From an uncultured SAR86 cluster bacterium (lineage in GTDB: Bacteria; Pseudomonadota; Gammaproteobacteria; Magnimaribacterales; D2472): 64,000 nt of DNA. Under the pieces are notes generated by a model. It was given only the letters and a program-made list of their open reading frames with translations. It was not told the DNA's origin and made no database searches. Of this stretch, positions 1-7,893 are shown in pieces. Both the position numbers and the translations under genes were made by a program. How positions within the stretch are numbered: the first letter of the stretch is position 1; every line of letters begins with the position of its first letter. The DNA is taken from positions 1-64,000 of the forward strand of contig CACCNJ010000003.1 of the NCBI GenBank assembly GCA_902547295.1, written 5' to 3'.

Positions 1-735
1 GGAAGATACAGATTCAGCACCACTTGAGCTGGTAGTATTAAAATCAACAGTTGGGTTAGCTGCTCTGGTGATAACTCGAATATAGTCGCCTGGCTTACCA
101 TTTTTAGAGCCAAATCTTAATGTTCTTTTATCAGAGCCAATAGATACCCAATCGCCAGATGTTGTGGAACTGGTTGTACTGCTACCATAATGAACATGAT
201 CTTCTGTCTGCCTTGCACTGAAACCGCTATTACCTGAAGTTGGATAGGTTGCACCTAATTTATCTACGTAATCAAAATCCACTGTCATTGAGGGATCTGT
301 CCAGTATCCTAATATTTCATAATCAAATACTATTTCACCAATCATTGATGTTCGATCATCTCTGCTATTATGATTGTCATTAATGAAAACTAAGTAAGAA
401 TTAGCTAGTGTGTCTGCAAAAACAATCGAAGTTGCGCTTCCAGTTGGCACATAGCCAAGACCACTAAAGTTATATGTACTGTTACATGTAGAGTTGCTTA
501 GACCCTGACAAATATTTGTTCTTTCAGGAGCAATTATAAAATCGAAGCCCGAGGTAGATCTTTGTCCGTTATTGCTTTGTTTTCTGGCTCTAAAATCAGT
601 AGCACTTGATTTAATTTCTACATACGAATTTACGCTTGCTATACCATCTGAATGGACTAAGAATGATATAAATACAGTAAATACTAACAATACGCTAGTA
701 TAGAAATATCTAAAAGAATTCAATTTTTTGTTCAT
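1..735 (-). CDS. Secreted protein of unknown function, 3' end outside window
   Basis: An open reading frame runs from ATG at 735 to the window edge (245 codons, no stop), so the C-terminus is missing. The N-terminus is a signal peptide: a basic start (MNKKLNSFR) and a hydrophobic segment to about residue 30. The mature part is rich in Ser, Thr, Asn and Gly and has few Cys. The order of a WTDPSMTVDFDYVD stretch, a GATYPTSG stretch and a late GDYIRVITRA stretch recalls, from memory, secreted proteobacterial proteins that end in a PEP-CTERM sorting signal. That end is not visible, so this is only a suggestion. The gene lies downstream of tRNA-Ala on the same strand. The reading frame is well supported; the function is unknown. 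Confidence 0.7.
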   Translation of the reverse strand, partial: MNKKLNSFRYFYTSVLLVFTVFISFLVHSDGIASVNSYVEIKSSATDFRARKQSNNGQRSTSGFDFIIAPERTNICQGLSNSTCNSTYNFSGLGYVPTGSATSIVFADTLANSYLVFINDNHNSRDDRTSMIGEIVFDYEILGYWTDPSMTVDFDYVDKLGATYPTSGNSGFSARQTEDHVHYGSSTTSSTTSGDWVSIGSDKRTLRFGSKNGKPGDYIRVITRAANPTVDFNTTSSSGAESVSS

Positions 736-767
736 TTTTATTCTTTAAATCAATAATTCCCCAGAGA

Positions 768-793
768 ATAAAATTTTCCGAACGAAATTTTAT
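768..793. repeat. AT-rich inverted repeat in leader of the secreted-protein gene
   Basis: Two 9-bp arms, 768-776 and 785-793, are perfectly complementary around an 8-base loop, 33 bp upstream of the start at 735. It could be an operator or a leader hairpin. The rest of the 268-bp gap between 735 and tRNA-Ala shows nothing else I can name. Confidence 0.35.
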
Positions 794-1003
794 ATAAAAA
801 ATGGTGGTAGGTAAAATAAATTAAGGCTTAAAACCGCCTCATATGGCTTCTTTTATGGATTTATAGGAGCTTATAAAGAGAAAATTAAACTTATTATTTG
901 AAATTTCGATAACTACCAATGCAAATCAAAACAAGATGTAAAACTACCGCTAATATTAATAACAATTCATACATAAGATTTCTATAAAATTTTAATTCAA
1001 TTA

Positions 1004-1079
<76 letters not shown>

Positions 1080-1091
1080 ATTAAAAACGAT

Positions 1092-1121
1092 ATTGTACAT
1101 GATGAATAAAGAAGATGTATA
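1092..1121 (-). promoter_or_regulatory. Putative sigma-70 promoter for tRNA-Ala
   Basis: On the minus strand TATACA (1116-1121) and TACAAT (1092-1097) are separated by 18 bp, and the -10 box lies 12 bp before the mature tRNA 5' end. The match is moderate (4/6 and 5/6) but the position is right for a tRNA gene. Confidence 0.4.
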
Positions 1122-1139
1122 AGCAGATATTGTATTTAA

Positions 1140-2192
1140 CTATGTTTTGTTGGACGTGTCCTTTTCATCAATTTTTTTTAAAAGATAGTGTGAGACAGAA
1201 TATTCTTTGCCGTTATTTAGTGCAAAGAAAGCCTCGCAAGATAAAAAAAAGATTCTCCATCTGTTGTACCAAATTTGTGGTTTATCATAATGTTTTCTGA
1301 ATATGTCTAATATTTTTTTCTTATTTTTATAATGATTATTTAACCAAGCTTTGCAAGTCTTTGAATAATTATTTCCATTAATATTCCATTGATTGATAAT
1401 TACTAATTCATTCTCAAAATATTCAAAGATATCCATACTAGGCATAATTCCACCTTGAAAAAAATATTTTGTCATCCAATCAAGATTATTCTTCAACTCA
1501 TAGAAGTAAGTTAATTTTTTATGACAAAAAATATGAATAAATAATCTTCCATCGGGCTTTAATAAATTACTAAGAGAATTCAAGATAAATTTATAATTTC
1601 TAAGATGTTCAAACATTTCAATAGAAACTATACGATCAAATTGCTTATCTAAATCTAGGTTATTAACATCCATTTTAATCGCATTAATATTTAATAAGCC
1701 TCTTTTTTGAGCTTCATTTTTTATATAATTAACTTGATCACTAGAATTACTGATTGCTGTAATGTTTGTGTTTGGATATTTTTTTGCAACATATAATGAA
1801 AAACTGCCCCAACCACAACCAAGATCAAGAACTTCTTGACCCTCTTTAATTTGTGCTCTTTCAATATATAGCTTAAGCATAGAATTTTCAGCTTCGTCTA
1901 AAGAATTATCATTATCAAATAACGAGCAAGAATACTTTAAATTTGCACCAAGAACCTGATTAAAAAATTCAGGAGGAACTTCGTAATGTTGTTCGTTAGC
2001 ATCATATGTTTTTTCAGCAACAGCACCTTTAGAAAGCGCACTGATAATTGCATCCTTGTTATCATGATAAATCGTGTCGTTTAAGCGTCTAACGGAAATA
2101 TATTTAGCAGCAATTTTAATTAAGCTATCGGGAATAAAACCTGATTCTGCTAATGATAAGAGAAGTCTAGTTATATATTGAATAACATTCAT
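1140..2192 (-). CDS. CFA-synthase-like SAM-dependent methyltransferase
   Basis: This 350-residue protein belongs to the cyclopropane-fatty-acyl-phospholipid synthase / coclaurine N-methyltransferase-like group. The family signature NEQHYEVPPEFF is at residues 66-77, the SAM-binding motif VLDLGCGWGS at 121-130, and an acidic IEMFEHL motif follows near 190. It lacks most of the N-terminal lipid-binding domain of E. coli Cfa, so the substrate may be a lipid or a small amine. It starts 5 bp after the stop of the NAPE-PLD-like hydrolase gene and is probably cotranscribed with it, which favours a lipid-related role. Methyltransferase assignment is firm; cyclopropanation is not established. Confidence 0.85.
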   Translation of the reverse strand: MNVIQYITRLLLSLAESGFIPDSLIKIAAKYISVRRLNDTIYHDNKDAIISALSKGAVAEKTYDANEQHYEVPPEFFNQVLGANLKYSCSLFDNDNSLDEAENSMLKLYIERAQIKEGQEVLDLGCGWGSFSLYVAKKYPNTNITAISNSSDQVNYIKNEAQKRGLLNINAIKMDVNNLDLDKQFDRIVSIEMFEHLRNYKFILNSLSNLLKPDGRLFIHIFCHKKLTYFYELKNNLDWMTKYFFQGGIMPSMDIFEYFENELVIINQWNINGNNYSKTCKAWLNNHYKNKKKILDIFRKHYDKPQIWYNRWRIFFLSCEAFFALNNGKEYSVSHYLLKKIDEKDTSNKT

Positions 2193-2197
2193 AGTTT

Positions 2198-3160
2198 TTA
2201 ATTTAGATATATTACTTCGCCTGGAATGAGAATATCAAAATTTTCTAAATTACTATTTTGAAGAGCTTTTTTAAGTCGCTTTGGAGGTTCAAGTGTGTCC
2301 TCTGCAGTTAAAGTGAAAGTACCCCAATGCATTCCAAAACTTCTTTCAGCCTCCAAGTCCTCCATTATTTTAATTGCATCCTCTGGATTAACATGACTTT
2401 CAGACATAAACCATTCTGGATCATAGGCTCCTATTGGAATAAAAGCATATTTTGGTGGTCCAAGAGTATCTTTAGTTTTAATAAAATCATTTGAGTAGCC
2501 AGTATCTCCAGCATGAAATATTGAAAATTTATCCGTCTGAATAAACCAACCTCCCCATAAACTTTCATTTCTATCAAACAAACCTCTTGCGGACCAATGT
2601 TGTACTGGCGTGAAGGTAAAAGTAAATCTATCAATTTTAATATCATCCCACCACGAAAACTCTTTGACGTTTTTAATATTTCTTTTTCTAAAAATGTCTA
2701 TATCTCCCTCTGGAATTAAAAAAATTAATTCTGGATTTAGTTGTGATAGTTTTTTTAATGATCTTATATCTAAGTGATCATAGTGATTATGACTTATAGT
2801 TACTACATCAATTTTTGGTAGCTGCTCTAGACTAATACTGGGTGGAATCAATCTTTTTGGTCCCAGTCTCCTAAAAGGAGATGCTCTATTTGAAAAAACA
2901 GGATCTGTGAGGATTGTTAAATCGTCTAATTTTATTACAAATGTTGAGTGGCCAATCCAAATAGTATGATTTTCGCTTAAATCAGAGTTTCTCCATTCAT
3001 TGGATATGTCTATAGAAGCTAAAACTGGTTTTTTTTGATTTCTTTGCCATCGTATTAAATCTTTTATTGATTTATCAATAGCCTGGCCATTAGTATTTTT
3101 ATATTCTCCGAAAACAGTTAAAGGTATTAAAACTAATACTGTAAAGAAATATTTAAACAT
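2198..3160 (-). CDS. Exported metallo-beta-lactamase-fold hydrolase, NAPE-PLD-like
   Basis: The 320-residue protein has a hydrophobic signal-like N-terminus (about residues 3-18) and a metallo-beta-lactamase fold. The zinc-binding HxHxDH motif is SHNHYDHLD with histidines at 124, 126 and 129; later metal-ligand motifs FHAGDTGY and FGMHWGTF follow. The WIGHSTFVIK and LTDPVFSNRASPF stretches are typical of the UlaG/RomA/NAPE-hydrolysing phospholipase D-like branch. It is the first gene of a pair with the CFA-like methyltransferase (5-bp gap). It probably cleaves a phosphodiester or lipid amide outside the cytoplasm; the substrate is unknown. Confidence 0.85.
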   Translation of the reverse strand: MFKYFFTVLVLIPLTVFGEYKNTNGQAIDKSIKDLIRWQRNQKKPVLASIDISNEWRNSDLSENHTIWIGHSTFVIKLDDLTILTDPVFSNRASPFRRLGPKRLIPPSISLEQLPKIDVVTISHNHYDHLDIRSLKKLSQLNPELIFLIPEGDIDIFRKRNIKNVKEFSWWDDIKIDRFTFTFTPVQHWSARGLFDRNESLWGGWFIQTDKFSIFHAGDTGYSNDFIKTKDTLGPPKYAFIPIGAYDPEWFMSESHVNPEDAIKIMEDLEAERSFGMHWGTFTLTAEDTLEPPKRLKKALQNSNLENFDILIPGEVIYLN

Positions 3161-3312
3161 TATTTTTTGACTTGAGACTTTATATACAAATTCATTAAAA
3201 AGATAGAAAATTTAGAAATATAAGAAAATATAAATTTTACAAATGTAACTTTTAATGTTTTTAACTTATGTACCATATTTAGATTATATATTTTTTCTGA
3301 TAATTAGATAAA

Positions 3313-3339
3313 AAAAACCGGGGAAAATCCCCGGTTTTT
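3313..3339 (-). terminator. Rho-independent terminator of the first TonB receptor
   Basis: A stem CCGGGGA/TCCCCGG with a 3-base loop (3318-3334) is flanked by an A-run on one side and a T-run on the other, so it could work in both directions. It lies 18 bp past the stop of the receptor gene at 3358 and separates it from the hydrolase gene, which starts at 3160. The gap between 3161 and 3312 is A+T-rich and shows no other feature. Confidence 0.9.
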
Positions 3340-3357
3340 AAAAGTTTTAACAAAAAC

Positions 3358-6234
3358 TTAGAACACCATATCTAGTCTAAGATTCCAATACATACCTAGG
3401 TTGTCATAAAAACCACCCATAGTATTACCATAACCATTAGAAAGAACATCACCAACAATAGGTGGAGTTTCATCTAATAAGTTATTTATTGAAAGTGATA
3501 CACCGATATTGTCATTAATTGAGTATGCTGCGTTCATGTCTATTAGATAGTACATATCTTCGATTTCTGCTTGAGCAATCGTATCAGCTGCATAGTCAGT
3601 ATCAATACCTGACATTGTTCTTAGAGTACCTTGTACAGACCAGTCACCACCATTTGAAAAACCAACTTTTGTGTTAGTTCTAGTTTCAGGTGATGGGAAA
3701 CATTTGTTATTCCAAAGGCCTACACAATCTGTGACAGAAGATTCAACACCTGGTAAAAGAGTTGTTTCTTTTGTCATTAAGTGTGTAATAGTTGAGTTAA
3801 CTGACAAAGTTCCCATTCCAAGATCAAAATCTCCGGAAGCTACAACGTCAACACCTTCCCATACTTTTTCGGCAACATTTTGTACTTTGTCATCAACATA
3901 ACCACCGGCTAACCATAAGCTACCAGCAGCATTTCTGTTAATAGCGCTACAAAGAATGTTTAATGTTGCACAAACTTCAATAATAGTTTCTGCATCAACA
4001 CCTGAAATAGCTTTATCAATTTCAATTGACCAGTAGTCTATTGAAGCTGTAATTCCATTATCAAAAGTAAAAACAGCGCCAGCTGTTACAGTTTCAGCTT
4101 CCTCAGGAACTAAATCTAAGTTACCACCGCCTCTATTATAATATTGTGAAGCAGGGCTAAGCGTAACATTACCATATTGAGCTGCTGTCATACCTGTTCT
4201 TGCACACTGCTCAGCAGTATAAACAGGATCACTTCCAGCACAGTTATCAGTTCCTTCCCATAATCCTTGAGATGAAGGTATGAAGTAATCAGCAACTGTT
4301 GGAGCTCTTTCAGCAGTATTGAAACCAACTCTAAATTTAGCAACATCGTTCATTACATAAGATAAGCTTATACGTGATGTGTTGCTACTACCACTGATTT
4401 CATAGTCTGAACCCCTGTACGCAAAGTCAGATGTAAGTTTATCAGTTAAAGGAACAGCGGCCTCGATGTAATATTCGTCAACACTGATTGTTCCAGAAAC
4501 ACCTTTAACAGCTCCACCAAATCCGAGTAGCAATCCTTCAGCATAAGCAGAATCAGGAAGTCTGTCAAAAGTTCTATCGCTTTGCTCAACACCAACTACC
4601 ATACTTACTGGAGCTGGCGCACCAGGAACTTGAAGATCAGTAGTACCACTTATAGTGAAGTTAAATCCTTCAACTTCGTTAGTACCTTTCATAGAACCAA
4701 CAATACCAACACCAGCAGCTTGCTCAGGTGTTACACCTTGATAGGTAAATACGTTATAGTCTGTTTTAGCAGTTCCACCTTCAATAACGTCTTTTAGTTT
4801 TGATGCACTCATGTCGTTTTGATAGAAAGATGATGAGTTTGTCTTACCATAGAGATATGAAAAGTCATAATCCCAATCACCGATTCCAAGCTCGCCTTTA
4901 AGACCCATAACAAATCTTCCAGCATCAACTGAAATGTGATCTTGTCTTGGTCCACCTTCTACGTTTCTCTTACCAACATATGTTGCATAACCAACCCAGT
5001 TACCTGTTTGTCCACCGTAAGTATATGGACCATTTTTAGTCATACCACCAGCAGCATAGTTAGCTCCATTGATAAATGCATTGTCAACTGAAGCAATCCA
5101 TTCATCTGTTAATGATTCGTTATCAAATAATAATTGATACTCATCGTTGAAGAATGTACCTGATTGAGCAATACCTGCATTGGTATTAAATGTACTGTAG
5201 TTCATTTCCATGTATGCAGTACCAACTCCATCGATTTCAAACTCACCAAAAGCACCCATATTATCTCTTTTAGATGGATTTAACATTTGAGCAACAGCAG
5301 CGTAGTTATATCTAGTGCCATCGTCATTAATTAATGATCCGTCTGAGGTCATAATTGACCAGAATTCTTGATCATATGCTGTGATTGTAGAACCATCAGG
5401 CAACTCAAGAATTGGGTAAATATCAAAGTGAGGTATAGGTGTATTAGCAGAACCACCACATGATGTTCCTGATGTACTTAATCCGCAAGCAGCATAGTCA
5501 CGGTCAATATTAGCAACCATACCAACTTCAGCTCTACTTATATACATTGTAATATTACCAGCACCGCCCTGAACATCAGTACCCATGATCATTGAGAAAC
5601 TATCTGTGTCTCCATCATTAGCAGTACCTGATGGATAAGGGAAGTTTTTAGCTTTTAGTGGAGCGATAACAAGATTTTTATTATCGTTATCGTGTCTATA
5701 TCCACCTGTGCTAACTGATACCTCAACACCATTAACCTTTCTTGTAATAAAGTTAACAACACCAGCAACCGCATCAGAACCGTAAACCGCAGATGCACCA
5801 CCGGTTAGAACGTCAACTCTTTCAAGTAATTGAACTGGAATTTGACCAACGTCAGAATCCTCACTCCAAATACTTCCAGGCTGCATTCTTTTTCCATTTA
5901 GAAGAGTTAAAGTCCTTGAACCACCTAATCCTCTTAGATCAATACTAGCAGTACCAGTTTCACCACTTGGTTCAAAACTTGAGTTAGCTGTCTCAATCTG
6001 AGGCATTTGGTTAAGAACATCCTCTATTCTTGTTTGACCTGTTCTCTTAATGTTGTCTGCAGTAACAACTGTAACTGGACTTACAGCCTCAAAGCCATCG
6101 ACTTTAAGTCTTGTACCAGTAACAATTACTTCCTCAACATCGTCCGCAGACTCGTCTTGAGCTACAAGATTGGTATTAAGAACACCAAAAGTTAGAACAA
6201 GAACAGAGAACAAATAATTTTTATAATTAAACAT
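3358..6234 (-). CDS. TonB-dependent outer-membrane receptor (1)
   Basis: A 958-residue TonB-dependent receptor. A signal peptide (to about residue 25) is followed by a TonB-box-like acidic segment with VEEVIVTGTRL, a plug domain (about 50-165, with LRGLGGSRTLTLLNGKRM and GGASAVYGSDAVAGVVNFIT) and a 22-strand-type barrel ending in an aromatic C-terminus (RLDMVF), as outer-membrane beta-barrels do. This is the type common in marine gammaproteobacteria that take up peptides, glycans or lipids; the ligand cannot be read from sequence. A strong ribosome site AGGGGAA precedes ATG 6234. It is monocistronic, closed by the terminator at 3313. Confidence 0.95.
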   Translation of the reverse strand: MFNYKNYLFSVLVLTFGVLNTNLVAQDESADDVEEVIVTGTRLKVDGFEAVSPVTVVTADNIKRTGQTRIEDVLNQMPQIETANSSFEPSGETGTASIDLRGLGGSRTLTLLNGKRMQPGSIWSEDSDVGQIPVQLLERVDVLTGGASAVYGSDAVAGVVNFITRKVNGVEVSVSTGGYRHDNDNKNLVIAPLKAKNFPYPSGTANDGDTDSFSMIMGTDVQGGAGNITMYISRAEVGMVANIDRDYAACGLSTSGTSCGGSANTPIPHFDIYPILELPDGSTITAYDQEFWSIMTSDGSLINDDGTRYNYAAVAQMLNPSKRDNMGAFGEFEIDGVGTAYMEMNYSTFNTNAGIAQSGTFFNDEYQLLFDNESLTDEWIASVDNAFINGANYAAGGMTKNGPYTYGGQTGNWVGYATYVGKRNVEGGPRQDHISVDAGRFVMGLKGELGIGDWDYDFSYLYGKTNSSSFYQNDMSASKLKDVIEGGTAKTDYNVFTYQGVTPEQAAGVGIVGSMKGTNEVEGFNFTISGTTDLQVPGAPAPVSMVVGVEQSDRTFDRLPDSAYAEGLLLGFGGAVKGVSGTISVDEYYIEAAVPLTDKLTSDFAYRGSDYEISGSSNTSRISLSYVMNDVAKFRVGFNTAERAPTVADYFIPSSQGLWEGTDNCAGSDPVYTAEQCARTGMTAAQYGNVTLSPASQYYNRGGGNLDLVPEEAETVTAGAVFTFDNGITASIDYWSIEIDKAISGVDAETIIEVCATLNILCSAINRNAAGSLWLAGGYVDDKVQNVAEKVWEGVDVVASGDFDLGMGTLSVNSTITHLMTKETTLLPGVESSVTDCVGLWNNKCFPSPETRTNTKVGFSNGGDWSVQGTLRTMSGIDTDYAADTIAQAEIEDMYYLIDMNAAYSINDNIGVSLSINNLLDETPPIVGDVLSNGYGNTMGGFYDNLGMYWNLRLDMVF

Positions 6235-6272
6235 ACAATTCCCCTGTAGTTTTTGTTAAATTTGATGAAAAA

Positions 6273-6297
6273 CACGAATAAGCTCGTGATGTTCACG
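6273..6297 (-). repeat. Two overlapping, mutually exclusive hairpins in a TonB-receptor leader
   Basis: CACGA (6273-6277) can pair with TCGTG (6284-6288), while CGTGA (6285-6289) can pair with TCACG (6293-6297). The shared arm means only one hairpin forms at a time. The pair lies 39-63 nt upstream of the receptor start. Stems are only 5 bp, so a regulatory role is uncertain. Confidence 0.3.
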
Positions 6298-6363
6298 TTA
6301 TGGAGTTAATTGTTTCAGAGTTTTAGCTATAAATCTACATTTTTTTACATTTATTTATAATTT

Positions 6364-6377
6364 ATTATAAATAGAAT
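6364..6377 (-). promoter_or_regulatory. Candidate operator upstream of TonB receptor 1
   Basis: On the minus strand ATTCTATTTATAAT is a degenerate form (12 of 14 bases) of the perfect palindrome upstream of the second TonB receptor (17005-17018). It lies about 130 bp before the receptor start, in the 250-bp gap shared with fabI. The A+T richness makes a chance match possible. Confidence 0.3.
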
Positions 6378-6428
6378 ATATATCTATAAAAAAATCATAA
6401 AGCTTGAGTTTTAAACTTAATAGTAACT

Positions 6429-6457
6429 TTTAAACAATTTTTCTCTTACAATACAAT
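6429..6457 (+). promoter_or_regulatory. Possible promoter of the fabI operon
   Basis: TTTAAA (6429-6434) and TACAAT (6452-6457) are 17 bp apart, 28 bp before ATG 6485. The -10 matches consensus at 5 of 6, the -35 at 4 of 6. It is the best candidate in this gap, but support is modest. Confidence 0.3.
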
Positions 6458-6484
6458 CTAAGAAATATAAATAAAATAACGCAT

Positions 6485-7273
6485 ATGCTCTTAAAAGATA
6501 AAAAAATCTTAATTTCTGGTTTGGCTAACAAATATTCTATTGCTTCTGGTATAGCTTTAGCAATGCATCGCGAAGGTGCAGAGCTCGCTTTTACATATCA
6601 GAATGAAAGATTGCTTAAAAACTTAAAGCCTATAGCAGAAAAATGTAATTCAGATATTTTGTTAGAATGTGATGTTGCTGACGATGATTCCATAGCTGCT
6701 TCTTTTAGTGAATTATCTACAAAATGGGATAAGTTTGATGGTTTTGTCCATTCAATTGGTTACGCGCCGGCAGATCAACTAGAAGGAGACTTTTTAGAAG
6801 TTACCAATCGGGAAGGATTTAAAATAGCTCATGATATTAGTTCTTATAGCTTTACAGCAATGGCTAAAGAGGCAATGACAATGTTAAATGAAAATTCTGC
6901 CCTTTTAACACTTACTTACCTTGGATCAACTCAAACAATGCCAAATTACAATGTAATGGGTCTTGCTAAAGCAAGTTTAGAAGCAAATACAAGATTTTTA
7001 GCTGCATCTTTGGGTAAAGATAATATAAGAGTAAATGCTATTTCTGCTGGTCCAATTAAAACTCTAGCAGCATCAGGTGTCAAAAACTTTAGAAAAATGC
7101 TCTCTCAGCACTCTGATAGATCCCCTCTTGGAAGGACAGTAACTGCTGAAGAAGTTGGAAATGTTGCAGCTTTTTTATGCTCTGATTATGCAAGTGGTAT
7201 CACGGGAGAAATTACTTACGTTGATGCGGGATTTAATATTGCGGCTATGCCACTGAATTTTCATAATGATTAA
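6485..7273 (+). CDS. fabI: Enoyl-[acyl-carrier-protein] reductase FabI
   Basis: FabI reduces trans-2-enoyl-ACP with NADH in the last step of each fatty-acid elongation cycle. The 262-residue protein has the short-chain dehydrogenase fold: the FabI-type N-terminal cofactor loop [15 protein letters not shown] (10-24), catalytic Tyr145 and Tyr155 and Lys162 in the Y-x6-K arrangement, and the [10 protein letters not shown] substrate loop. Length matches E. coli FabI (262). The stop overlaps the following methyltransferase start by 8 bp, so the two are translationally coupled. Confidence 0.95.
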   Translation: MLLKDKKILISGLANKYSIASGIALAMHREGAELAFTYQNERLLKNLKPIAEKCNSDILLECDVADDDSIAASFSELSTKWDKFDGFVHSIGYAPADQLEGDFLEVTNREGFKIAHDISSYSFTAMAKEAMTMLNENSALLTLTYLGSTQTMPNYNVMGLAKASLEANTRFLAASLGKDNIRVNAISAGPIKTLAASGVKNFRKMLSQHSDRSPLGRTVTAEEVGNVAAFLCSDYASGITGEITYVDAGFNIAAMPLNFHND

Positions 7274-7889
7274 GAAATCATATGAAAAATATTTGTTACC
7301 AAAACTTTTAGATTGTTGTTGCTCAACCAAACCAATTAATTATCAAAGAAAAAAAATTATTCCAAATGCTAGTGGCAATATTTTGGAAATCGGAATAGGT
7401 TCAGGTTTAAATCTACCATTTTATGAAAAATCAAAAATAAATAACTTATATGGAATAGATCCATCGAGTAAATTATGCGATATGGCAAAAAAAACAGCAT
7501 CTGATAATGAAATAGATGTTAATTTATTAATAAATGGAGCTGAAGAAATTGAGTTGCCTAAAGATTCAATCGATACCGTTGTTATGACATACACCTTGTG
7601 TACTATTCCAAATCCAATGGATGCGCTCAAAGAAATTAAAAGAGTAATGAAAACTGACGCTAAAATGCTTTTTTGTGAACATGGAACTGCGCCAGATAAA
7701 AACATTATTAAATGGCAAAATAGAATTAATCCGATATGGGGAAAACTTTTTGGTGGATGTAATATTAATAGAGATATACCAAATATATTGAAAGAAAATG
7801 GTTTTAAGATTAATGTGCTCGATCAAATGTACCTTCCTAGTACACCTAAAATAGTTGGTTACAACTACTGGGGCGAAGCAACCAACTAA
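7266..7889 (+). CDS. Class I SAM-dependent methyltransferase, UbiE/METTL7-like
   Basis: This 207-residue Rossmann methyltransferase has the SAM motif [15 protein letters not shown] at 39-53 and the acidic GIDPSSKL motif after strand 2. The arrangement, including CEHGTAPD after the core and a Cys-rich LLDCCCS near the N-terminus, resembles small phospholipid- or thiol-acting methyltransferases of the METTL7/UbiE group. It overlaps fabI by 8 bp and precedes the thiolase-like gene by 4 bp, so it belongs to the same operon. The substrate is unknown; a link to lipid metabolism is an inference from fabI. Confidence 0.85.
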   Translation: MIKKSYEKYLLPKLLDCCCSTKPINYQRKKIIPNASGNILEIGIGSGLNLPFYEKSKINNLYGIDPSSKLCDMAKKTASDNEIDVNLLINGAEEIELPKDSIDTVVMTYTLCTIPNPMDALKEIKRVMKTDAKMLFCEHGTAPDKNIIKWQNRINPIWGKLFGGCNINRDIPNILKENGFKINVLDQMYLPSTPKIVGYNYWGEATN

Positions 7890-7893
7890 ACTC

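Noticed and set aside
1115-1300. 61-aa frame on the plus strand
   Set aside because: Antisense to the 3' end of the CFA-like methyltransferase gene; no protein-like features.
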